Shown one piece after another: positions 56,497-64,000 of a DNA stretch of 64,000 bases (the first letter of the stretch is position 1; every line of letters starts with the position of its first letter). Origin of the DNA: Amphirosellinia nigrospora (taxonomy: Eukaryota; Ascomycota; Sordariomycetes; Xylariales; Xylariaceae); the NCBI GenBank assembly GCA_004123355.1, contig SCHM01000002.1, positions 6,545,569 through 6,609,568 on the forward strand. The letters are read 5' to 3'. Below the pieces are notes generated by a model. It had not been told where the DNA came from. It ran no database searches and was given only the letters and a program-made list of their open reading frames with translations. The position numbers and the translations under genes are program-made.

Positions 56497-58668
56497 GCTT
56501 AGAGGTAGGTCTAAAATAACATCAAAATATAGCGTGTTACCTCATAAAAAGACCCATATATCTACGACTAACCGTTACCTAAACTCACCTAAAATGTTGG
56601 CGCTAACAAAGCCCCTGCATCCAAGTTGCAGAGCACAAGTACCTAGACCAACCATGAAAGTACAGCAGTACAGGCCATCATGTCTATAAAATCTGCCACA
56701 AACTACACCATAGTTTTAAAAGTGCCTTCCAGGAACTGGACCAGAAAGACAAAGAGACCCTCTGTATATAAGTAGTCATATAGTCACATAGAGCGCACGG
56801 AGATGGCTTCACTGGTTCTCCGTGCAACTCTACACCCTACCCCTGCGAGGTCCCTGGCAACCCTTGCGACGCACAGGTGGAGTGCATGGATATCATATTA
56901 ATCCAAGAGAGAAAGGAAGTGATAAGCTGCTTTTCTTGGGGAATAGTAAATGTGCTTGGTACCTAATTAAAGGTGGTTGGGATATGAGGATTGTCTACTT
57001 TGGCCGGCTCAAGGTTCAGCTTTCGCCTGACTGGAACAAAACATATTAGCGATGATACTATTGTCGTTTAATCAAAGAAGACGTTAAGACGTTAGAAGAT
57101 GGTGTCATTACCTAATTGAGTTGCTAGTGAAGTACTACGGGTAGAGTGACAGGGAGTTATCAAAGACACTTGGAAGTAAAAACACCAAAACTGTTGCTGT
57201 GCTATGCTTTTTACACACTTAGCTACAAATATCGTTGAATTAAAAGGGTTTGTCAATACATTGCGTCCTATTCAATCAGCAGGTCCCCCGATTATCTACG
57301 TAAATAAGTCTTGACCTTGGATGAGTACAAATCTCCTGCTTGGAGATGCGGGAAGACAGATCTTCATGGCACTCTTGGCTCTATAGTCAATTATAGCTAA
57401 ATTTATTCTACTGCAAGTCTTTTATTTGGGCCCATGTTATAATTTTTAACCCCCATTAGATCCTCTACGGTATTTCGATACCATGGATTACCCCAGCATA
57501 GTGCTAGATATACATCTTATATACTAGAGTTGTTGCTATGATATATTTTAAGCATATTGTGCTACGAGGCATAAGTACACAGATAACGAGACTCCTGTAT
57601 ATAGTCAGACAGCCTCTACGAGGGTAGACCTAGAGCCTCTTACAACAACAAGTGTGTTTTGCCTACTATATACTATGCTCATGACAAACTATTAAAATTC
57701 GCATGCTGACTCGTTCACTACACAAGGATGTCTATTGGCAAATCGTGGACCCCAATCCCAGAGTGATGTTGCCAATATGCCTAAACCACTACGAAAAGTA
57801 CAAAGTTGGATGGGCATTCTCAAGATTCATTGGGTGCTTAGACTTACCCTTCGTTGAAAGCCGCGTCTATACCCCCTGATATGCACAAGTTACAGATCAT
57901 GCTGAAGTAAGCTAAGGAAGACTCTGCGTACAAACAGCAGAAAATAGAAGTTGCACGCAAAGTGAGTTTGGGAAAATATGATCATGTCCTTGCCACAGTA
58001 CGTATACAAGGGCTGCAGACTGTCAAGTTTTCGACTTGACAACGCTCTATCCTTTGATAGTGTGATGGTATAGTATTGCAGTCCTTGCCCATGACAGTCC
58101 TTGCTCTGGCACCCGAAGCGTCATCCAATCTTGCTCGTAGGCTCAACTATAAACCTAGTATAGGATAGGCAAAACACATTTGTTGCTGCACGAGACTCTA
58201 GATCGATCCTCGTGAAGGTTATTTGACTATATACAGGAGTCTCTTCATCAGTGATGTGTCTCGTGGCATAGTTTGCATGATAGCCGTACCGTTTATTACA
58301 GCATCCTTTGAGCCTCGTTCTTTTGCTTGTATGCGAGGAGAGGGACTAAAAGAACTCTGGAAGCTGTTCCAGTATGCATATAGTTATCTGTAGACGGTTG
58401 AATGCTTGACTTGATAACATTTTATCTTGTATGGATAGTGCTATAGTATGGTGCTGCGGTTCTGTTTCGTGACAGAGGCCGCTTTTTGATATGGAAAATC
58501 TCCTAAGGTTTTATTCAAGCCAACAAACAGGTCGAGCCATTTTGAGTTGGCTACACCTTACCCACCAAACTAGAAATAAGCAGTATACCAATTTAAGTTC
58601 CGTGACTACGGATTAAATGTGGTAGGCCAAGAGAGCCGAGATATAGTACATTTATATATACAATTAAT
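56497..58668. other. Repeat-rich intergenic with a third LTR-like family
   Basis: No gene. About 57560-57690 (inverted) and 58130-58290 share GGCAAAACACA, TTGTTG and GACTATATACAGGAGTCTC. About 58030-58100 and 58407-58476 share GACTTGA(C/T)AAC and GTGATGGTATAGTATTG-like blocks ending in (A/C)(T/G)GACAG. The likely boundary between transposon-rich and core DNA lies here. Confidence 0.5.
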
Positions 58669-59699
58669 CTACGGATCTACGTTCGGGTCGCTGGTCCACC
58701 TGGGGAGGTAGAACTTGGTGTTTTCATACACGAGAAACGTGACCCATGTTGCGGGCATGACTCTCACCACACCGGGGACAATGCCGCGGTAGAAGCCCCG
58801 CCACCCTTCCTCGCTCCAGGTCCTTTTCACGACGCCTCGAATACCTCGTCCAAATCGTTCGTCGGCGTCATAGTTCTGAAGACGGCTTCTAATGACTTGA
58901 TATGGGTAAGTGACTGCACCAGCCACCAGTTTAGCCACGCTCGAAATGACCAAGGTGGCCTCATTGGTCATCCACTGCTTCTCACGATCTTCTGGATGGT
59001 TTGTGACCCTAGCACTCTTCTGCCGCCTCTTGATATACATCTGCTTTAGCGGATCGTAGACGGCAAACTGTACGGCCCCATGAGAAACACCGAAGAGACT
59101 GATCCCCAGACCACGGTAAAAGCCCCTCCAACCCTCAGTCCGCAGAAGTTGTGCAGCGCCCGCCCACATACTTGGATATGCGCCGACCGCAGCGCGATCG
59201 GAAGAGAGCATGCGTGTTTTCAGAACCCAGATGGGATTGGTGAGGACTTGAGTGAACATGCCGGCTACACCAGATGCAATGAAGTAATCCTGGGGGGTAA
59301 GTGCGACAACCTTGTCCCCAACCGGCCGACCTTTAATGGCCAAGATGGCATTTTCGGCGCGGGCCTTGAAGAAGAAAAAGGAGGCCCAACTCGAGGCGTT
59401 CCCAAGCAGGTTTGGCGTCAGACCACGGTAGAGGGCGGCGACAGGACGGGGCGTGCTCGTCAAGCCGCGAATGACCGAGATAGTAGTCAGAGTCTGAGCA
59501 GTTGCGCCATGGCTGCGATGAACTGTTTAGGCGTCAATTGACAACTCGGATAGAACGGCCTGAACGAGCACGACGTACTTTGCATGCGAGTTTTTACAAT
59601 GTCTAAGGGATGAACTACAAGGGTGGCGATAGAGCCGGCGGTTAAGCCGGCGATAGTCTCGACGAAGGCGGGAGAGAGGCCCGCATCGTGGTGTGTCAT
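58669..59699 (-). CDS. FLX1: Mitochondrial carrier, FLX1/folate-FAD transporter type
   Basis: Two exons, 59579-59699 and 58669-59522, with a 56-bp intron (GTACGT...CCTAAACAG). 975 nt, 324 aa, no frame break. It belongs to the SLC25 family with three repeats. Signatures are PLDIVKTRMQ (repeat 1), NPIWVLKTRM (repeat 2, with Trp in place of the acidic residue) and YPYQVIRSRLQ (repeat 3). These deviations are characteristic of the Flx1p/SLC25A32 branch, which supplies FAD or folate to the matrix. GLTPNLLGNASSWASFFFFK and GISLFGVSHGAVQFAVYDPL are further typical blocks. The acceptor was chosen because it yields RMQIHRS, as in relatives. It lies in the mitochondrial inner membrane. Divergent from URM1. 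Confidence 0.9.
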
Positions 59700-60070
59700 A
59701 GAGACGAGTGATGTGACGAAAGGAAAGTCAAGTATTACATTATGTGTCTGGATACAGATGTCAGGTCTCGGCGACAAAAAAGCCGTGGATCATGATGGTG
59801 AGGTAGCGTAGAAAGCTTGCGGTCCGAGGTCCCCGGCTGTCTTACGGGATCCACATGAGACCGGTTGCGATAAGATGGTGCATCTGATAGAGGCATAAGC
59901 TCCACTGTCTCAGGCACTTCCCGGGGGCCTCCAATCAAATCAATTGATGGCCTACCCTCACTGCCAACTCTCGATCTCGACCTAGGCGAGCGATAGAACC
60001 TGGCAACAAGTGGCTTGCGCCTTTATTCATACTCTTGTTTGGATCGGCTAAAAATCTCATGCCGGCAGTG
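59700..60070. promoter_or_regulatory. Bidirectional promoter FLX1/URM1
   Basis: 371 bp separates the two start codons. No specific motif is identified. Confidence 0.5.
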
Positions 60071-60696
60071 ATGGCGGCAACCACAGAAACCACGGTAATG
60101 GAAAATGATTCCAAGATTGCCGATGCGCCTCACCTATCGATAGTGGTCGAGTTCACGTATGGTTCCTCTCCTCTTCACTCGTCCCGTCCTGTGCTGTCAC
60201 TGACTCGGTATGTTAGTGGCGGGTTGGAGATGCTGTTCTCAGACCAGCGACGACATGCACTCTCCCTGCCGGCCATGGACAAAAATAACAAGCCGGTGAC
60301 CATCGGGTACCTCGTAGAATATCTGTGTGAGAACACGATGAAGGACACCGGAAGGAGTTATTCGTTCTCGACCATCATGTGTGAGTGATACCCGATGTCT
60401 CTTCACCGCCCCCACCTTGCCTCGCCTTGGAGCCGGAGTTCTAGAGAGATCGCCGTATGATTGGCCGCGGGGGTGCTCTGGCATCGTCGAATCGCTGTTC
60501 GTGATTGAGTTCATTCGCCAGCTCACCGACCGGCACAAGACATGTGAAGACCAGAACCGACTGACCGGGCAATCACAGGCGACCGGGTATCCTGGTTTTA
60601 ATCAACGACGCCGACTGGGAGTTAGAGGGAGAGGAGGCCTATGAGATTCAGAACGATGACAACATTTTATTTGTCTCAACGCTGCATGGAGGTTAG
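60071..60696 (+). CDS. URM1: Ubiquitin-related modifier URM1 (one base missing)
   Basis: Three exons: 60071-60156, 60217-60380, 60579-60696. Introns: GTATGG...CACTGAC...TTAG and GTGAGT...ACTGAC...CACAG. The protein reads [54 protein letters not shown] and ends FVSTLHGG with the di-glycine that is activated by Uba4. It acts as a sulfur carrier for 2-thiolation of tRNA wobble uridines and as a protein modifier (urmylation). Exon lengths sum to 368 nt. One base lost at the CC at 60348-60349 shifts the frame before KELFVLDHH. With it restored the product is 122 aa, normal for fungi. In such a conserved gene the break is more likely a sequence error than a mutation. Confidence 0.92.
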
Positions 60697-63149
60697 GCTA
60701 GCCAGTACCATGGGCCAGCACATCCGCATCGTCGTCCGTGGTGGGTGCTTTGTGTCAGGTCTTGGCCCTCGACGTTGCAGTTGAGCCTACTTAATCGTGC
60801 GTCTTTTCCTTGCTGCAGTAGGTAGTAAGGATGAGCCTTGTATGACCGGGTTTGGGGATTCGACGGCCCGCGCAGGCCCCATCTCTCGCGCCTCTTGCTG
60901 TCTTAGGAGTCGAGAGAGCTGCCCGTTCCGCACAACCACACCTCGCGCATTTTTAAACGACCCCGCGACTCTGCATGCGGAACAGGGGTGGCTGATCGGG
61001 GTGACTGATCGGATAATACCATGCGGTGAAAGTAAGCTTCACGGCTACGACCTCGGACTATACGGACATATTCCCTAACCTGAGTAGGGCCGAGTTAGCA
61101 AGAATCCAAAGTTGCTCATTACCATCATTACTAAGGTCGATCTGTGAATGGCATTCACGTGTCCGAAATCACAATTTCGGCTATGGATGGATCGATTTCT
61201 TGATGTCAAATTCCACCCCCACCAACCTGCATGCATGCATCTATATCTCCGAAAATCGATCTATTTGACGGATTACGGACATTCAAGATTGTGACGCCCA
61301 CCAAAATCCACTGCTGTGCTGCGTACTTCTGCAGAAATATGTGTAGTGTGTGTATGAGTCGGTGGATATGACCGGGGGTCGATCTGCTCAAATCTGGTTC
61401 GACGCATTCAGCTTGGTCCCGTTCCATCGATCGTAATTTTTTCCGTTAGCGCCCGATCTACTAGTCTATCGAAACGGGCGACTCGCAGGGTGACAGGAAG
61501 AGAGAGACTGTTCACAAGCAAAGAGGAGCAAACCGACGGATGAGAAACAAAAAAGAAAACTGTAACCTTAGCTGTTAACTATGGCCGTCAAGAAAAATAC
61601 GAACTTATGCATACGTGACCCTGCTTTCGCTACCAGTACTCCAAATGTTGCCCCCTGTATGCGCTGTTCCGATCTTGGCGACGCGTCGCATAGTGAAGCT
61701 GATGACGAGGCAAGTTACTTACCTACGCGAACGGGCTGCGCTTGCTTGTACAGAAACCCCCCGGCCATTTAGCTAGTGAAATAGTAGACGATACCTAGGG
61801 TTGCGTTTGTAGATGCGCTATCTAGAGTGTCATCAGGGGGCGGCAACTCCCGCACACCACGGACGGATGTTCCCGATCGGGATTCCGTTCGTCAGGGCGG
61901 TTAGGGAAAAATAAGGCACCGTCACTTTTTACCAAGATCTCATAACCGGTCAAATTCCAACGCCGCCGATCGATGCAGGGTCGTCTACCGTCACCTGAAA
62001 AACAATTGTCATGCATGGGTGGACTGGTCACATTATTGGCATCACTTTTATGTAATAGGTAGGGGATTGTTATCCATTGCTAGCCAGCCAGGCTTACGAA
62101 CTAGCTATGACCAAAGAGTGCATGTGAATTCGGCATACTTTGATAATCCTTCGATCGATCCCAAGAGTCTGCTACTGTCAACAACCTGCCAGTACTCGTC
62201 CGCCCATTCCTCGTAGACCTTATGACTTTAAGTTTAGAAACTCCGCCGGGGACACTCCGGAACCTCTATCACCCCTCCCCTCCCAATATTCCATTCCCTA
62301 GGTATGCAGCCGCCATGCAACTCGGGACCAAGAGGCAAATAATAAACCAATGAAATCACATAGCCACACCCATTTTCAAAATACATAATCGACATAACTA
62401 GCCAAGAGATAAACCATGGAGAGAAACAACAAGAGAGCCCACCCGACAAAGAGTAAAAGCCACAGCAGAAAGAGCAAATAACCGACCAATGTTTGTAAGT
62501 ATTTGCGGGTTGAAATTATCCAGACAACCTAGCCAAATGCCCACCCTCATGTCCGATGAAGCGTCCACGTTAAGATTGTAGAGCCCAAAGGTGTTGAAAA
62601 CCAGACAATCCACCCAATCCCAGTCCCAGGCCCAGAGGGAGGTCTAGTAACCTCCCTTGCAACGCCGCGTTTATGAGAGTGAAGAAAAACAAAAAACAAG
62701 AGATATCAAAAACTGACAATTGCCGCCCCAACCTACGCTATGCCGGCATTCTTGGAAATACCACTCCTTCTGCCACCCCGTCACTCGGGACCGCTCGGCG
62801 TGTCGCGGAGTACTGACGGACAGGCCGAATTAACGTAAAACGCTCTAGAAAGCGTGTTGTGAGGATAAGCAAGAGAAAGACCATGAAATGAGCATGAACA
62901 ATAACCCAAGTAAAGGAAGAGGAAAAGAAAGCCAATGTCCCCCATAAGTCTTTTAACGATGTTTGGTATCTCAAAATTTGACATGTGCCGCCCAGTTATG
63001 TTGGTATTGAACCCGTCCCTTGTTGCCTGATATGTGTGTATAGTGATTTCCGTAAATCGCGATATGCGGTGGTGAGCAGTAGAGTGGCTTACCACATGGC
63101 ATGGCATGCCACCCCACCCCGCCCTTGTTTCATGGGGGCGCACATTCCA
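60697..63149. other. Long intergenic region
   Basis: About 2.4 kb with no supported gene. A plus-strand ATG frame at 61581 (with CMRC and a GAG|GCAAGT) is too weak to call. The right part may hold the 3' UTR of the C2H2 gene. Confidence 0.4.
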
Positions 63150-63976
63150 CTAGTACATTCGGTCGTGGAACGGGAGACCGCGGTGGTGGTCGTCGTATAT
63201 GCCGCCCGGAGAGCTGGCTGGCGTAATGGTGCCGCTCGAGATGCTGGACTGATCCATCTCATACACGTCGTAGCCATTCCCGCCTCGGGTGACTAGAAAG
63301 TCTTGTCCTAGGTTGGTCCGTTGCATGCCGTAGTGGCCAAAGCCCATAGAGTTGGGCAGCCCGTGCGACATGGGAACGGGGTGTGTTGGAGCTCTACGGG
63401 TGACTGAAGCGGATATGGGTTTGGTAGTGCGTTGTTGGAGTGAGGGAGGAGCTCGACCCTACACTCCTTTCCGCGCCCCTTGATCCCCTTGTTGCTGTTC
63501 TTGTGAACTGTCAGGAAGTAGTCCCACAGTTCGCGGTCGGCTTCTGTCATCTCGGTGACGGATCTCATGTTGGAGAACTTGAGCTCTAGCTCGCGAAGCT
63601 CTTCCTTGTGGTAGTTGTTTTGATGCGTCTATGGCAGAGCCCGGGTCAACACTACTCCTGAAATTGGGATTTGCTAGCGCGCAAACTCACCTTGAGGTTG
63701 CCGCGCGAGCTGAACGACTTGCCGCACGACTTCAAGATGCAGCGGAAAGTGTTTCGCTTATAGTGCGTCTCCAAGTGAGCCGCTAGGTTGCCCTTCTGGG
63801 GGAAAGCCCGGGTACAACCCGAGACGTGACATTTAAAAGGCCGTTCTCCCAAGTGGCGGCGTTCATGGGTCTGATGAATAGTAAGCCTCTTGCCTCGGCA
63901 AGCTAGAACGAAAGACACATACCCGTAGGTTGCCTTTCTGCGTGAAGCGTTTGTCACAGCCAGCAAACGTACATTT
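63150..63976 (-). CDS. Azf1-like C2H2 transcription factor, 5' end beyond window
   Basis: Three visible exons: 63923-63976, 63691-63870, 63150-63628. Introns are GTATGT...CATCAG and GTGAGT...CATAG, and an acceptor at 63977 shows more exons upstream. Consecutive C2H2 fingers: KCTFAGCDKRFTQKGNLR then THERRH; FKCHVSGCTRAFPQKGNLAA with HLETH; FRCILKSCGKSFSSRGNLK then THQNNYH. They are followed by RELWDYFLTVHKNSNKGIKG, the block that typifies fungal Azf1-type factors. The frame then breaks at the G4 run 63378-63381 before PMSHGLPNSMGFGHYG; one base restores it to the stop at 63150. A nuclear DNA-binding regulator; targets unknown. Confidence 0.85.
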
Positions 63977-64000
63977 CTATAAGGAGTGTTAGGTACGTCG

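Noticed and set aside
60797-61268. Plus-strand frames downstream of URM1
   Set aside because: No motif, splice or codon support; probably 3' UTR or intergenic.
1-64000. CRISPR arrays, bacterial operons, riboswitches
   Set aside because: The sequence is a eukaryotic fungal nuclear region; no regularly spaced repeats or bacterial signals were seen.

Overview
The window is nuclear DNA of a filamentous ascomycete, probably Sordariomycetes. Evidence: short introns (about 35-100 bp) with GTAAGT-type donors and CTAAC/CTGAC branch points, a Zn2Cys6 regulator, C2H2 factors, solo LTRs with 5-bp target duplications, and an AT-rich block with the C-to-T/G-to-A decay left by repeat-induced point mutation (RIP). 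I cannot name the species.

Layout. 1-4760: AT-rich heterochromatin with a fossil Ty1/copia-type element on the minus strand. 4.9-6.4 kb: RIP-damaged copies of a repeat (R) and a gene fragment (Q). 6.7-38.0 kb: a gene-sparse accessory block of at least 15 intron-bearing or frame-interrupted genes, nearly all without a recognisable family. Exceptions are a protein with a zinc-loop His-Me/HNH-like motif (8.8-9.8 kb) and a C2H2 protein with an aspartate tract (10.0-10.6 kb). The block also holds a mariner-like MITE and a tRNA-like gene. 38.9-40.5 kb: the better-preserved copies of R and Q, in the same order and orientation as at 5-6.4 kb, so the block is bracketed by a direct segmental duplication. 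41-52.7 kb: nested solo LTRs of two or three families, a broken second copy of the 30-33 kb gene, and a small cluster of a short-chain dehydrogenase, a divergent Zn2Cys6 factor and an SMP-30/gluconolactonase pseudogene. 53-56.3 kb: a secreted cysteine-rich protein and an atypical kinase. 58.7-64 kb: conserved core genes, namely an FLX1-type mitochondrial carrier, URM1 (divergent from it), and an Azf1-like C2H2 factor cut by the window end.

An important caveat: even conserved genes (URM1, the Azf1-like factor, the dehydrogenase, the Zn2Cys6 factor) need a single-base insertion to read through, mostly at short homopolymers. The same correction turns several orphan 'fragments' into exact multiples of three. 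Many frame breaks are therefore probably assembly indels. The SMP-30 copy and the left copy of Q, by contrast, carry substitution stops and look like true pseudogenes.

Gene models with introns were built by eye from splice consensus and frame arithmetic. No database search was possible, so 'orphan' means only that I do not recognise the family.
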